Shown in pieces: positions 53,321 through 63,680 of a DNA stretch of 64,000 nucleotides. Both the position numbers and the translations under genes were made by a program. Source of the DNA: Candidatus Tokpelaia hoelldoblerii (lineage in GTDB: Bacteria; Pseudomonadota; Alphaproteobacteria; Rhizobiales; Rhizobiaceae); the NCBI GenBank assembly GCA_002005325.1, contig CP017315.1, positions 558,001 through 622,000 of the forward strand, given 5' to 3'. Within the stretch, counting starts at the first letter, position 1. Each line of letters begins with the position of its first letter. Under the pieces are notes generated by a model. It searched no databases and was not told where the DNA came from. It saw nothing but the letters and a program-made list of their open reading frames with translations.

Positions 53321-54351
53321 AAAAATTGCTGAATACTGTTTATATCACTACGCCGGATACCTTTTTGCGCAAGGATGGCGAGAATCTTGTCGCTGAAGTC
53401 GAGCGTGTTGAAAAAGCACGTGTGCCATTGCATATGGTGGCCTCTGTCGTTGTATTCGGCGCGGTTCATGTATCACCGGCGTTGTTGGCGACAACGGCGG
53501 AAAAAGGCATTTCCTTTATTTTTCTGGGGCGTAATGGCCGGTTTCAGGCACGGGTGGAGGGACCGGTCAGCGGTAATGTTTTGCTGCGTCGCGCGCAATA
53601 TAAAATGTCTGATATGCCGGAAGATATTATACGATCTATCATTATAGGCAAAGTTGCCAATCAGCGTTCTGTACTACAACGCGCCTTGCGTGATTACGGT
53701 TCTGGATATGAGCCGGATGTCATGCAGAAAATCAATCATGTTGTTAAGCGGTTAGGGTTTATCATTCAATCTGTTGAGAAAAGCGATATGAATGCGGATC
53801 AGATGCGAGGGAAGGAAGGTGAGGCGGCACAGCTCTATTTTTCAGTGTTTGATTATTTGATTCGTTCGCCGGATAAGGAAATGTGCTGGACAAAGCGCTC
53901 TCGCCGTCCACCACTCGATCCAGTGAATGCATTACTGTCATTTCTTTATACTTTACTGACGCATGATTGTCGCAGTGCCTGTGAAACCGTGGGTCTTGAT
54001 TCCGCTGTTGGGTTTCTGCATCGTGACAGGCCCGGGCGTCCGGGGCTTGCGCTTGACCTGATGGAAGAGTTGAGACCTGTTTTGGCCGATCGTCTTGCTC
54101 TCTCGCTTATCAACCGGCGGCAATTGCGTGTGCGGGATTTTGAGCAACAGGATGGAGGTGCTGTATTCATGTCGGATGAAGCACGTAAAACTGTATTAAC
54201 TGCATGGCAGGAAAGAAAAAAAGAGGAACGTTTCCACCCATTTATAGAGGAAAAAGCTCCTTTCGGTCTTGTCCCATTTTTACAGGCGCAATTGCTGTCG
54301 CGGCACATACGGGGTGATCTGGACGCTTACCCACCCTGGTTTTGGAAATAA
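53317..54351 (+). CDS. cas1: Cas1 integrase (type I-C)
   Basis: Inserts new spacers at the leader end together with Cas2. 344 residues; the catalytic Glu is in [11 protein letters not shown], and the His and Asp are in [23 protein letters not shown]-terminal beta domain starts [24 protein letters not shown]. The adaptation genes are intact, so acquisition is expected to work. Confidence 0.96.
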   Translation: MKKLLNTVYITTPDTFLRKDGENLVAEVERVEKARVPLHMVASVVVFGAVHVSPALLATTAEKGISFIFLGRNGRFQARVEGPVSGNVLLRRAQYKMSDMPEDIIRSIIIGKVANQRSVLQRALRDYGSGYEPDVMQKINHVVKRLGFIIQSVEKSDMNADQMRGKEGEAAQLYFSVFDYLIRSPDKEMCWTKRSRRPPLDPVNALLSFLYTLLTHDCRSACETVGLDSAVGFLHRDRPGRPGLALDLMEELRPVLADRLALSLINRRQLRVRDFEQQDGGAVFMSDEARKTVLTAWQERKKEERFHPFIEEKAPFGLVPFLQAQLLSRHIRGDLDAYPPWFWK

Positions 54352-54355
54352 TGCT

Positions 54356-54646
54356 ATGCTGGTTCTGGTAACGTATGATGTCTGCTTGACACAAGGCAAT
54401 GGTGCAAAACGTTTACGTCATGTTGCCAGGGCTTGTAAGGATTTTGGACAACGGGTTCAATACTCGGTTTTTGAAATTGAACTTGATCCGGCTCAGTGGA
54501 CAGTACTCAAAACACGTCTGGAAAATATTATTGATATATCCTATGATAGCCTGCGTTATTATTATTTAGGGGCCAATTGGCAACGTCGAATAGAACATAT
54601 CGGTGCAAAACCAGCTGTTGATTTGAATGGCCCGTTGATAATCTGA
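54356..54646 (+). CDS. cas2: Cas2
   Basis: Structural partner of Cas1. 96 residues from the ATG at 54356, five bases after the cas1 stop; an upstream frame from 54269 overlaps cas1 and is rejected. [27 protein letters not shown] with Asp in VTYDV, then the ferredoxin-like core and a short C-terminal tail. Confidence 0.95.
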   Translation: MLVLVTYDVCLTQGNGAKRLRHVARACKDFGQRVQYSVFEIELDPAQWTVLKTRLENIIDISYDSLRYYYLGANWQRRIEHIGAKPAVDLNGPLII

Positions 54647-54832
54647 TTTTCATTTGTGCGAACCTGATGCATGATTGGAAATACTGGTATGTCTGCACAG
54701 AATATAACATATTGATATTATTGTGTTTAAATTTCCCCTTGATAATGAGTGCTTGAACTATGGGCAATTATAACGTGGTTTCGCGCGAAAGTGGCTTTTT
54801 CTTTTTTGTAATCGGTATGTTATAGATATACG
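54647..54832 (+). promoter_or_regulatory. CRISPR leader
   Basis: AT-rich 186-nt stretch between cas2 and the first repeat. It includes a 12-bp palindrome TTTCGCGCGAAA (54779-54790) and ends GTTATAGATATACG immediately before repeat 1. Leader side is confirmed by the degenerate last repeat at the other end. The array promoter must lie here, but no single hexamer pair stands out. Confidence 0.7.
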
Positions 54833-57059
54833 GTCGCTCCCTTTGCGGGGGCGTGGGTAGAAACACGCTTCATCATTGACAAAAGCGTCCTCACCCAGTC
54901 GCTCCCTTTGCGGGGGCGTGGGTAGAAACCCTCATAAAAGTGTATGGCGCGGCGGTTTTTCTCGTCGCTCCCTTTGCGGGGGCGTGGGTAGAAACCCGTT
55001 TTTAAACACGGTCATAAAGGAAACAGATGTAGTCGCTCCCTTTGCGGGGGCGTGGGTAGAAACCCGTGATGGCTGACACAAACCTCGTCAGCTTCTGCCG
55101 TCGCTCCCTTTGCGGGGGCGTGGGTAGAAACTGCCTTTATTACCCGATCCCCCTTGGCGAGCAGTGCGTCGCTCCCTTTGCGGGGGCGTGGGTAGAAACA
55201 TGAAAGCAGCCAGGAGCCGGTAGTAAGGGCAATTGTCGCTCCCTTTGCGGGGGCGTGGGTAGAAACATCACAATCATGGTATGTTGATTGCAATGGGCCG
55301 GGTCGCTCCCTTTGCGGGGGCGTGGGTAGAAACGCATCAATTGAGTCTGCCTCACCATGGCATCCGATGTCGCTCCCTTTGCGGGGGCGTGGGTAGAAAC
55401 CCGCCATTATTGTTAACGACAGTGAAACTGATCCGGTCGCTCCCTTTGCGGGGGCGTGGGTAGAAACATGTGCACGTGTTGCGGTACAGTCACATATCAC
55501 GTCGCTCCCTTTGCGGGGGCGTGGGTAGAAACGTACACCATGGTGTGATGAGAGTGCCCGTGAGAGGTCGCTCCCTTTGCGGGGGCGTGGGTAGAAACCG
55601 AGTAGAGAAAGCACCAGTTTGACACCGTCAAGGTCGCTCCCTTTGCGGGGGCGTGGGTAGAAACACACCCATGGCAAATCCGGCGAATTCACCCGTAAGT
55701 CGCTCCCTTTGCGGGGGCGTGGGTAGAAACTTAACGGATGGCGCGGCCGTCAACAAAGTGATCGAGTCGCTCCCTTTGCGGGGGCGTGGGTAGAAACCAT
55801 GGTGGCAGACGCCGGTCTGTCACCACTACAGCCGTCGCTCCCTTTGCGGGGGCGTGGGTAGAAACGAGCGCCTCATTTGAGCCAATCAGGCCATCCTGCG
55901 GTCGCTCCCTTTGCGGGGGCGTGGGTAGAAACACTTGACCCGACAGCCATTATCAGCAGCTACAGCGTCGCTCCCTTTGCGGGGGCGTGGGTAGAAACTT
56001 CCAGGACGCTATACGCGTGGCCGTCATTGCGCACGTCGCTCCCTTTGCGGGGGCGTGGGTAGAAACCCATGCGGACAGAGATCGCAATTGCAGCCACATC
56101 GTCGCTCCCTTTGCGGGGGCGTGGGTAGAAACGGTAGTGCTGACGAAAGCGCAAAGCAATAATCAGGTCGCTCCCTTTGCGGGGGCGTGGGTAGAAACCG
56201 GTTAATGCGGTAGGAGCGCTGCGCTGCCTTAAGTCGCTCCCTTTGCGGGGGCGTGGGTAGAAACGAAAAACTGGCAAGCTCGCTTGCAAAAGCAGTTTGT
56301 CGCTCCCTTTGCGGGGGCGTGGGTAGAAACCATCCTCATCTCCAACAATAGCTCTGTGACGTCTGTCGCTCCCTTTGCGGGGGCGTGGGTAGAAACATAC
56401 ATAATTGTCTACAATTATGCGACCATGATAGTCGCTCCCTTTGCGGGGGCGTGGGTAGAAACACGTCATCCTCGACAACCACCTTCACGGTAAACGGTCG
56501 CTCCCTTTGCGGGGGCGTGGGTAGAAACAGGAGTTTTTGCGCACCGAGCTGATGACGCGGGCGTCGCTCCCTTTGCGGGGGCGTGGGTAGAAACTTTCGA
56601 CCACGCCGGCCAAGCCCATAATATATCATGTCGCTCCCTTTGCGGGGGCGTGGGTAGAAACCCAGCCTGAAGGCTGGACATTACACCAAGCACCGTGTCG
56701 CTCCCTTTGCGGGGGCGTGGGTAGAAACACGTCATCCTCGACAACCACCTTCACGGTAAACGGTCGCTCCCTTTGCGGGGGCGTGGGTAGAAACACGTCA
56801 TCCTCGACAACCACCTTCACGGTAAACGGTCGCTCCCTTTGCGGGGGCGTGGGTAGAAACACGTCATCCTCGACAACCACCTTCACGGTAAACGGTCGCT
56901 CCCTTTGCGGGGGCGTGGGTAGAAACTTTAATCCTACCCCTCAAAAACCGGGAGGTGCCGGGGTCGCTCCCTTTGCGGGGGCGTGGGTAGAAACTTGATA
57001 TATCTGAGGTTGTTAACTCACTGTTATGTCGCTCCCTTCGCGGGGACGTGTCTAATGAT
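54833..57059 (+). CRISPR. Type I-C CRISPR array, 34 repeats and 33 spacers
   Basis: 32-nt repeats start GTCGCTCCC and end GGGTAGAAAC, spaced about 66 nt apart; spacers are 33-36 nt. Repeat 1 starts at 54833 and repeat 33 at 56963; repeat 34 (57028-57059) is degenerate, with changes in the stem and loss of the 3' end, as expected at the leader-distal end. The stem is GCTCCC/GGGGGC. Spacers 25, 29, 30 and 31 are the same sequence. Spacer 17 (55933-55966) equals a piece of gph in this window. The repeat differs from the common I-C repeat in the handle (GGTAGAAAC, not GATTGAAAC). Short open frames through the array are artefacts. Confidence 0.99.
56463..56894 (+). repeat. Four-fold repeated spacer
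   Basis: The 34-nt spacer beginning ACGTCATCCTCGAC occurs at 56463-56496, 56729-56762, 56795-56828 and 56861-56894; the last three are consecutive. Best explained by recombination between repeats in the old, leader-distal part of the array, not by independent acquisition. Confidence 0.95.
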
Positions 57060-57083
57060 AAATTGTTAGCTGTTGTCTTAATT

Positions 57084-57123
57084 ATAGCTCTCCACTCATC
57101 AAAAAGAGTGGAGAGCTATTTTT
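57084..57123. terminator. Terminator between array and fumarase
   Basis: Fourteen-bp stem ATAGCTCTCCACTC/GAGTGGAGAGCTAT with an 8-nt loop, followed by TTTTT on the plus strand. It ends the pre-crRNA transcript and may also serve the convergent fumarase gene. Confidence 0.88.
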
Positions 57124-58742
57124 CAGCTTAAGTTCAATTCTTTAAAGAAATCATTGCCCTTGTCGTCAATGACGATGAAGGCGGGGAAGTTTTTCACCTC
57201 AATACGCCAGATGGCTTCCATTCCAAGTTCCGGATATTCGACAACTTCAACCTTTTTGATGCAGTCTTGCGCAAGGCGTGCGGCCGATCCGCCGATAGAG
57301 CCAAGGTAAAAGCCGCCATGGCGCTCACAGGCGTTACGCACCGCTTGTCCGCGGTTGCCCTTGGCCAGCATCACCATCGAACCGCCGAAGGACTGGAACT
57401 GGTCAACATAAGAGTCCATCCGCCCTGCCGTTGTCGGCCCGAAGGAGCCGGAGGCATAACCTTCAGGCGTTTTAGCTGGGCCGGCATAGTAAATCGGGTG
57501 GTTTTTAAAATAGTCAGGCATAGGTTCGCCGCGCTCCAGACGTTCACGGATTTTGGCGTGCGCCAGATCACGGGCGACAATGATCGAGCCGGAAAGCGAA
57601 AGACGGGTTTTCACCGGATGTTTTGACAGTTCTTTCAGGATTGCCGCCATTGGCTGGTTCAGGTTGATGTTGACGACATGGGGGTTGAGTTTTTTCTCGT
57701 CAACCTCAGGCATATATTGTGCCGGATTGGTTTCCAGCTGTTCAAGGAAAATCCCCTCACGGGTGATTTTGCCCAGCGCCTGCCGGTCTGCCGAGCAGGA
57801 AACGCCAATGCCAACAGGCAGTGATGCGCCATGGCGCGGCAGGCGGATAACGCGTACATCATGGCAGAAATATTTACCGCCAAATTGCGCTCCGACGCCG
57901 AGTTGCCGGGTCAGTGTGTGAATTTCCTGCTCCAGGCCGAGGTCACGGAAGGCGTGTCCGGATTCAGACCCCTGTTGCGGCAGGGAGTCGAGATAACGGG
58001 CAGAAGCGAGTTTCACTGTTTTCAGGTTCATTTCCGCCGATGTGCCGCCGATGACAATGGCCAGGTGATAGGGCGGGCAGGCGGCTGTGCCGAGTGTCAG
58101 GATTTTTTCTTTCAGAAATTCCACCAGCCGGTCATAGGAAAGCAGGGAAGGGGTTGCCTGATAGAGGAAGGTTTTGTTGGCTGAACCGCCGCCCTTGGCC
58201 ATAAACAGGAATTTATAGGCGTCCTCACCTTCCTGGTAAATATCAATCTGGGCGGGCAGGTTGTTGCGGGTGTTCTTTTCTTCGAACATTGAAAGCGGCG
58301 CCAGCTGTGAATAGCGCAGGTTTTTGCGTTTATAGGCGCTGAGAATACCGGCGCCCAGATAATCAGCGTCACCGCCGGATGTCCACACACGGCGGCCTTT
58401 TTTGCCCATGATGATGGCTGTGCCGGTATCCTGACACATAGGCAGAATGCCACCGGCAGCGATATTGGCGTTTTTCAGCAGATCGCTGGCGATAAAACGG
58501 TCGTTATCCGTGGCTTCTGAATCATCCAGAATATGGGCAAGCTGGCTGAGGTGCGAGGGGCGCAGCAGGTGGTTGATATCAGCAAAGGCAGCGTCCGCCA
58601 GCAGTTTCAATCCTTCAGGCTCGACAACCAGTATGTCTTCATCGCGGAAGGTTGCGGTGGAAACATGGTCACTGGTGAGTTTGCGATAGGGGGTACTGTC
58701 CTGTCCAAGCGGGAAAATTTCTGTTTTGCTGTTATCCGCCAT
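57123..58742 (-). CDS. fumA: Fumarate hydratase, class I (iron-sulfur)
   Basis: TCA-cycle enzyme: fumarate + H2O = L-malate. 539 residues from the ATG at 58742 ([22 protein letters not shown]); an upstream frame to 58790 lacks similarity. This is the oxygen-sensitive 4Fe-4S FumA/FumB type with both domains on one chain; cluster cysteines are in [21 protein letters not shown] and [20 protein letters not shown] and [25 protein letters not shown] are further family marks. Monocistronic, divergent from the L,D-transpeptidase. Confidence 0.96.
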   Translation of the reverse strand: MADNSKTEIFPLGQDSTPYRKLTSDHVSTATFRDEDILVVEPEGLKLLADAAFADINHLLRPSHLSQLAHILDDSEATDNDRFIASDLLKNANIAAGGILPMCQDTGTAIIMGKKGRRVWTSGGDADYLGAGILSAYKRKNLRYSQLAPLSMFEEKNTRNNLPAQIDIYQEGEDAYKFLFMAKGGGSANKTFLYQATPSLLSYDRLVEFLKEKILTLGTAACPPYHLAIVIGGTSAEMNLKTVKLASARYLDSLPQQGSESGHAFRDLGLEQEIHTLTRQLGVGAQFGGKYFCHDVRVIRLPRHGASLPVGIGVSCSADRQALGKITREGIFLEQLETNPAQYMPEVDEKKLNPHVVNINLNQPMAAILKELSKHPVKTRLSLSGSIIVARDLAHAKIRERLERGEPMPDYFKNHPIYYAGPAKTPEGYASGSFGPTTAGRMDSYVDQFQSFGGSMVMLAKGNRGQAVRNACERHGGFYLGSIGGSAARLAQDCIKKVEVVEYPELGMEAIWRIEVKNFPAFIVIDDKGNDFFKELNLS

Positions 58743-58876
58743 TTTTAGACTCCTCAAAATATTCCTGTCTGCTAGATTGAATGCACGCATCTTTTGATGA
58801 TTGTTAGCCTGTTTTTTACAGAAACGCGATAAAAAAGAAAGCCGGAGATGCAGATATTCGTTAGCCGGGAAACGAG

Positions 58877-60715
58877 ATGGGGATGATCATGAAGAAGAAT
58901 CACTTGCATGCACTGGTTATTGCCATATCGGTTTTGGGGCTGGGCTTCACTGTACCGGCGGGAGGTTTTGCCGCTCCGGTAAAACAGAAGCAAAAACAAC
59001 GCCCAAAGCAGGCAGCGGCCTCGATGGCTGCCTATAAGGCGGACAGGATTGTGACAATTGATTTTTCCGCCATTGATCCGCAGAAAAGTGCGGCGATCCC
59101 TGTACCGGACAAGCAGGCGGATGTGCAGCAAAAGCCCGGCTTATGGCCGTTTTTTGCCAAAAGTACTGTTTCAGCCGAGCAGAATATTGCTACAACACTT
59201 ATACGCTTTTACAGCAACAACCCGGCACTGTTATGGTCTGGGGCAGGTGGGATAACCCCGCGCACCCGCAATGTGCTTGCCGCTTTGGCAAAAGCCGGGG
59301 AAGACGGCCTGAAGCCGCAGGAATATCTGCCTGCTCTGCCTGATGATTCGCTTGAGGGTGAAGACAGAATACAGGCGCTGGTGGATTTTGATGTGAGGCT
59401 GTCAGCGCGGTTGCTACGTTATGTGCAGGATGCCGGGGCGGGGCGGCTGGTCGCCAACCGGCTGACCCGTTTTCATGATTTACCCCGCCACGGGATAGAC
59501 CTTGATGCGGCGCTTGCCCTGTTGGCAGGTGCGGATAATCCGGCGGATGTGCTGGCGCGTTATCAGCCGCAATCGTCCTGGTATGCGGCATTAAAGCGTG
59601 AACTTGCCGGGCTGGAGAAAAAACCGGAAGATTCCCTGCCGCTTATTGTGCCGGGGAAGGCCATTAGGCCGGGTGATTCACATCCGCAATTTCCGCAGAT
59701 GGTCACCATGATGAAAAATCGCCTGTCCGGGAAGGATATGGAAAAATTCAGCGCGGTTCTGGCCGGGTATGAAAATGCCGCCACCTATGATGTAAGGCTG
59801 AAACCCTTTGTGCAGGCCTATCAGAAAAGCGCCGGCAAGGTTGCGGATGGTGTTATCGGCCGGGCGACAATGGCTGCATTGCAGGGGATGAGCCATGGGC
59901 AAAGACGGGCACAGGTGCTTTATGCCATGGAGCGGTTGCGCTGGCTGCCGCATGATTTTTCGCCGCGTTATGTGTTTATCAACACTCCCGCTTATCAGGC
60001 GCAGTATTTTGAAGCGGGCAAGGAAAAGCTGATGATGAAAGTGGTTGTCGGCTCGGCCCATAATCAGACCAGTTTTTTCTATGACACCATCAGTCAGGTG
60101 GTGTTCAACCCCTATTGGGGCGTGCCGCAGTCGATTGTGCGCAAGGAAATGGTGCCGCATATTCAGGCCGACCCGTCTTATCTGGCGCGCCGCGGTTATG
60201 AAATTTATGACAGGCGCGGGCGGCGGATTGCCGCAAATTCGGTAAACTGGCAATCTGTAGCGGCGCGTGGCGGGGTTAATATCCGCCAGAGGCCCGGGGC
60301 GGGCAATGCTCTGGGCGAGTTAAAAATTCTGTTTCCGAACAAGCATGATATTTACCTGCATGATACACCGGCCAAGGGGGCGTTCAGCCGTGATATGCGG
60401 GCAATCAGCCATGGCTGTGTGCGGCTGGCTGATCCGCGGGCGATGGCGGCGGCGGTGATGGGGACTGATACAAAGGCGCTGGCCCGCTATTTCGGCAGGA
60501 ATGAGCGTGTTATAAAGGTGAATGAGCCCTTGCCGGTGTATCTGGGCTATTTTACGGCCTGGCCGGATGCTGTGACAGGGAAAATTGCCTATTATGATGA
60601 TGTTTATGGCTGGGATAAAGCCATGGCAACGGCAGACGCTGTTATTGAAAGAAGCCGTGCAGCAGAAAAGCAGGAACAGCAGGCAAGTTCAGTCATGAAA
60701 GTGGAGAGTTTGTAA
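58877..60715 (+). CDS. L,D-transpeptidase (YcbB-like)
   Basis: Periplasmic enzyme that makes 3-3 cross-links in peptidoglycan, insensitive to most penicillins. 612 residues from 58877; ATGs at 58883 and 58889 are in frame and the last also has a good ribosome-binding site. Signal peptide to about residue 32 (AGGFA-A), a long N-terminal scaffold domain, a peptidoglycan-binding-like segment ([24 protein letters not shown]) and the C-terminal YkuD domain with the catalytic [11 protein letters not shown] (C514). Layout matches E. coli YcbB/LdtD. Rhizobiales cell walls are rich in 3-3 cross-links. The gene is divergent from fumA. Confidence 0.9.
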   Translation: MGMIMKKNHLHALVIAISVLGLGFTVPAGGFAAPVKQKQKQRPKQAAASMAAYKADRIVTIDFSAIDPQKSAAIPVPDKQADVQQKPGLWPFFAKSTVSAEQNIATTLIRFYSNNPALLWSGAGGITPRTRNVLAALAKAGEDGLKPQEYLPALPDDSLEGEDRIQALVDFDVRLSARLLRYVQDAGAGRLVANRLTRFHDLPRHGIDLDAALALLAGADNPADVLARYQPQSSWYAALKRELAGLEKKPEDSLPLIVPGKAIRPGDSHPQFPQMVTMMKNRLSGKDMEKFSAVLAGYENAATYDVRLKPFVQAYQKSAGKVADGVIGRATMAALQGMSHGQRRAQVLYAMERLRWLPHDFSPRYVFINTPAYQAQYFEAGKEKLMMKVVVGSAHNQTSFFYDTISQVVFNPYWGVPQSIVRKEMVPHIQADPSYLARRGYEIYDRRGRRIAANSVNWQSVAARGGVNIRQRPGAGNALGELKILFPNKHDIYLHDTPAKGAFSRDMRAISHGCVRLADPRAMAAAVMGTDTKALARYFGRNERVIKVNEPLPVYLGYFTAWPDAVTGKIAYYDDVYGWDKAMATADAVIERSRAAEKQEQQASSVMKVESL

Positions 60716-60775
60716 GGAACGAAGGGTGTATTGATGCGTTTTATAGCTGTTCTGTTTTTAGTATAGAGGGACAGC

Positions 60776-61075
60776 ATGAAAAAGTTGTTGTTTGTCGTTC
60801 TGTTGAGTTTTGCCGCCGGTACGGTTTATGCCGCTGATATGGGTGGAATCCGTTCCACTCAGGCTGATAATGCCCGGATGCAGCAAGCGGATAACGCGAA
60901 AAAGGGGAAAAAACGTCCACGCAGCCGTGCGCTGGCACAAAAACCGACTATGACGCCCGGGCGCAATTTTAATAATCCTGCTGCCAACCGCTTTGGCGAT
61001 GCAACACCGCCCAATACCTATGTGCCGGGTCATCCGGGTGGTTATAATATGTGGATTTCACGCGAAAACCTCTGA
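60776..61075 (+). CDS. Small secreted basic protein, unknown function
   Basis: 99 residues with a clear signal peptide (MKKLLFVVLLSFAAGTVYA-AD) and a basic, disordered-looking mature part rich in Asn, Pro, Lys and Gly (KKGKKRPRSRALAQK, ending PGHPGGYNMWISRENL). I recognise no family. Sixty nt downstream of the L,D-transpeptidase and possibly cotranscribed, so a cell-wall or envelope role is conceivable but not shown. Confidence 0.65.
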   Translation: MKKLLFVVLLSFAAGTVYAADMGGIRSTQADNARMQQADNAKKGKKRPRSRALAQKPTMTPGRNFNNPAANRFGDATPPNTYVPGHPGGYNMWISRENL

Positions 61076-61110
61076 TTTTTTTGATCGGGTCAAAGCACAG
61101 TCTTTGTATA

Positions 61111-61157
61111 AAAAACATTTGCCGCCCGGTTATTTTACCCGGGCGGCAAATGTTTTT
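61111..61157. terminator. Strong bidirectional terminator
   Basis: Nineteen-bp perfect stem AAAAACATTTGCCGCCCGG / CCGGGCGGCAAATGTTTTT with a 9-nt loop, with T-runs on both strands. Shared by the small secreted protein gene and the convergent rpmG. Confidence 0.93.
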
Positions 61158-61177
61158 ATAAAACTCGCGAAAAAATC

Positions 61178-61345
61178 TTACTTGATTTTTGTTTCGCGGA
61201 ATTCAACGTGTTTTTTCACAACCGGATCATATTTCCGCTTGCTCATCTTTTCTGTCATGGTACGGCTGTTTTTCTTCGTTACGTAGAAGAAGCCTGTGTC
61301 TGCCGTTGACAGAAGCTTGATCTTGATGGTTGTCGCCTTGGCCAT
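61178..61345 (-). CDS. rpmG: 50S ribosomal protein L33
   Basis: 55 residues, too short for many gene finders: [20 protein letters not shown]..., then [20 protein letters not shown] and [14 protein letters not shown]. This is the zinc-free form without CxxC pairs. L33 lies near the E site. Standing alone on the minus strand. Confidence 0.96.
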   Translation of the reverse strand: MAKATTIKIKLLSTADTGFFYVTKKNSRTMTEKMSKRKYDPVVKKHVEFRETKIK

Positions 61346-61425
61346 AATCCTGAATCCTGTTTATATCGGGCTTATCCGCCCTGAAATGGAATTTTGTGGG
61401 CAAACTACCGATTGGCGCGAAAAAG

Positions 61426-62601
61426 TCAAGAGAAGAATAGCTTTTTTATCAATCTTAAGACCACCAAAATGACATAAAGGCCGAAAAATGTTGCCATGGC
61501 GAGAGCAAAACCGGTTTGAGGCAGCCAATCCATCGCCTGGCCTATCAAAGTCGGGCCGATAACCATGCCGACGCCATAACAGAAGATAAAGGCAGAATTG
61601 GCGGCTGCCAGCTCATGGCCTTTGAGGCGTGCGCCCAGTTGGGCAAGGCCGATGGTGTAGAGACCGGCAGAAACCCCGCCCAGCACAAATAGAATGACCG
61701 TCAGTGCAAGCGGATTGTGATAAAATGCAGGCGCCAGCAGTGATCCGCCAAAGCCGATAAGGGCGCAGCCCAGCAGGGTATAGCGGCGGTCATTGATATG
61801 GTCGCTTATCATGCCGAGAGGCACCAGCAGCAGTACGCTGCCGAGAGCCAGCGCCAGCATGAAATGGCCGGATTGCTCTTCAGTGTAGCCGATCTGTATG
61901 CTGAAGGAGAGCAGCAGCGTCACCGCGCCGAGCTGTATCGCGCCATAAATGAAAACCGCCATGGTCGAGGTGGGCACTTTAAAAATATAGTGCAAAAACG
62001 GTACACGCTCGCTGTCACGAAAGCGCGGGCTTAAATTCCATGCGGCAATAACCGGAATGGCGGCGAGTGCGATAATTGTACAGCCGATGCCAAAGGGCAG
62101 AAAACCCTGACTGCCGACAAAGGAAAACAGTAAAGGGCCGGCGCAAAAGCCCAGGCCCAGCGTCATGGCGTAAAGAGCCAGAATCTGTCCGCGCCTTTGT
62201 GGAGGGGCAGCACTGTTGACCCAGAATTCGGACAGGATGAACATCACCGTCATGGCAAAATGCAGCGTAAAACGCAAGCCAAACCACATATACTGGTTCT
62301 GAAACCAGTAAAACCCTAAAAAACTTGAACCCCCGACAATCAACATCACCAGAATAGGGCGCACAACACCGAAATGACGGGCAATATGGGGTGTGCAGGC
62401 TGCGGCGATGATGGTGGCGATGCCGCCAAATGTGCCGTTATAGCCGATAACAGTGTTGGAATATCCGCGTGCCTCCATCAGGGCTGAAACAAGCTGCGCC
62501 CCGAGACCGATGGCCGCGCCGACCACGCCAGCGGTGGCTGTCGGCGCCGCGATTGTCAGCCATGATCTGGCTGTGGAGTGAGGTGAATGTGAATCAGGCA
62601 T
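61426..62601 (-). CDS. MFS transporter
   Basis: 391 residues with twelve hydrophobic segments in two sixes and a central cytoplasmic loop near residues 190-210 (LSPRFRDSERVPFLHYI), the major facilitator layout. The second half has the GMISDHINDRR motif-A-like loop. It resembles the YcaD/putative permease group; the substrate cannot be told. Inner membrane. No regulator beside it; 145 nt before it on the minus strand is the end of the DUF3572 gene. Confidence 0.85.
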   Translation of the reverse strand: MPDSHSPHSTARSWLTIAAPTATAGVVGAAIGLGAQLVSALMEARGYSNTVIGYNGTFGGIATIIAAACTPHIARHFGVVRPILVMLIVGGSSFLGFYWFQNQYMWFGLRFTLHFAMTVMFILSEFWVNSAAPPQRRGQILALYAMTLGLGFCAGPLLFSFVGSQGFLPFGIGCTIIALAAIPVIAAWNLSPRFRDSERVPFLHYIFKVPTSTMAVFIYGAIQLGAVTLLLSFSIQIGYTEEQSGHFMLALALGSVLLLVPLGMISDHINDRRYTLLGCALIGFGGSLLAPAFYHNPLALTVILFVLGGVSAGLYTIGLAQLGARLKGHELAAANSAFIFCYGVGMVIGPTLIGQAMDWLPQTGFALAMATFFGLYVILVVLRLIKKLFFS

Positions 62602-62746
62602 CAGACAGCTTCAGGCAAGGTTAAAACAAAACGTATCATCGCTTATAATGATAATCATACAAGCCGTCCAGACACAAAATATCCCCTGTCCAAAGGGCTG
62701 GTTTTTCCGGCATGGGGCAGGGGCCTGGCACGGGATGGCGGCAGTC

Positions 62747-63028
62747 TCACCGTTCAATATGTTTGCCGCCGGGCAGAAGTGCGAAAGCCTGCGCCACCTG
62801 CTGCGGGTCTTTGAGTGCGGCAGAGCAGAATGCCAGAAGTGTCGGCTCATGGCTTAACAAAAATTCCAGCACGCCCGCCTGAAATCCGGGGGTGGCAACG
62901 GCCTGGCGGATATCATCACCGGCCAGGCCGGTCAGGGCCAGAAAACGCCCCGTCAGTTCATTATCCTGTGCGATAAAGCCCAGGGCCTCTATCGCCAGCT
63001 CTTCGGCTTCTTCCTGATTGGCAATCAT
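62747..63028 (-). CDS. DUF3572 family protein
   Basis: 93 residues, MIANQEEAEELAIEALGFIAQDNEL..., helical and acidic, with the typical EALGFIA, FLALTGL and LLSHEPTLLAFC segments. Found in Rhizobiales next to divK, as here where it is divergent from it with 68 nt between. Function unknown; conserved neighbourhood suggests a link to cell-cycle control, but this is only association. Confidence 0.85.
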   Translation of the reverse strand: MIANQEEAEELAIEALGFIAQDNELTGRFLALTGLAGDDIRQAVATPGFQAGVLEFLLSHEPTLLAFCSAALKDPQQVAQAFALLPGGKHIER

Positions 63029-63096
63029 TTTTATTCCTCATTTTAACATTATAAGCTATATATCATGATATCCATGATGAAAAACAGAGGTTGCAA

Positions 63097-63468
63097 ATGG
63101 CCAAAAAAGTTATGATTGTTGAAGACAACGAACTGAATATGAAGCTGTTTCGTGACCTTGTGGAAGTCAGCGGTTATGAAACTGTGCAGACTCGCAGTGG
63201 GCTGAATGCGCTGGAACTGGCGCGGTCGCACAAGCCCGATCTGATTTTGATGGATATCCAGTTGCCGGAAATCTCCGGCCTTGATGTGACACGGCAATTG
63301 AAGGCCGATGAAGAATTGCGCACAATCCCTGTTATTGCGGTAACTGCCTTCGCCATGAAGGGCGATGAGGAATGTATCCGCCAGGGCGGTTGCGAGGATT
63401 ATATGTCGAAGCCGATTTCTGTGCCGCTGTTTCTGGAAACCATCAAGCGGTTTCTGGAGCGCGGCTGA
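63097..63468 (+). CDS. divK: Cell-cycle response regulator DivK
   Basis: Single-domain receiver protein of the DivJ-PleC-DivK-CckA pathway that sets asymmetric division and CtrA activity in alphaproteobacteria. 123 residues from the ATG at 63097 (a TTG two codons earlier is in frame). Phosphoacceptor D53 in [13 protein letters not shown], acidic pair ED at 9-10, Thr in AVTAFA and Lys in MSKPIS. Ends right after the receiver domain, with no output domain, as in Caulobacter DivK. pleD, often downstream, is not here; rpsI follows on the other strand. Confidence 0.95.
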   Translation: MAKKVMIVEDNELNMKLFRDLVEVSGYETVQTRSGLNALELARSHKPDLILMDIQLPEISGLDVTRQLKADEELRTIPVIAVTAFAMKGDEECIRQGGCEDYMSKPISVPLFLETIKRFLERG

Positions 63469-63632
63469 TTTGGTGCAAACCAAATGAGACGCGCCTTGGA
63501 TTTCTTACGAATGCCGTATTTGTGTTTTTGAGTTACACAAACAAAGAAAGTTTGTGTGGACGGAAAACCGGTTCCCGTTTTTCCTGAAAATGTTCTGGAA
63601 CCGGCAGCGTAAAACCAAAGCAGCAGGTCATA

Positions 63633-63661
63633 AAAAACCCCGCTGCAAGAGCGGGGTTTTT
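63633..63661. terminator. Bidirectional terminator between divK and rpsI
   Basis: Twelve-bp stem AAAAACCCCGCT/AGCGGGGTTTTT with a 5-nt loop; T-runs on both strands. Confidence 0.9.
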
Positions 63662-63680
63662 GTCTGGCAAACGCGAAAAA

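Noticed and set aside
54269..54355. Extended N-terminus of cas2
   Set aside because: Overlaps the cas1 end; Cas2 starts with MLVLVTYDV at 54356.
54816..54832. The leader end (ATGTTATAGATATACG) resembles the mini-CRISPR spacer and might be a second Cascade target
   Set aside because: Similarity needs a 2-nt and a 3-nt gap, which a crRNA duplex does not allow, and the 5' flank is GGT, not TTC. Probably shared AT-rich promoter-like sequence.
55012..56998. Long open frames through the array with repeating APFAGAWVET or FYPRPRKGSD peptides
   Set aside because: They are translations of the CRISPR repeats in several frames, not proteins.
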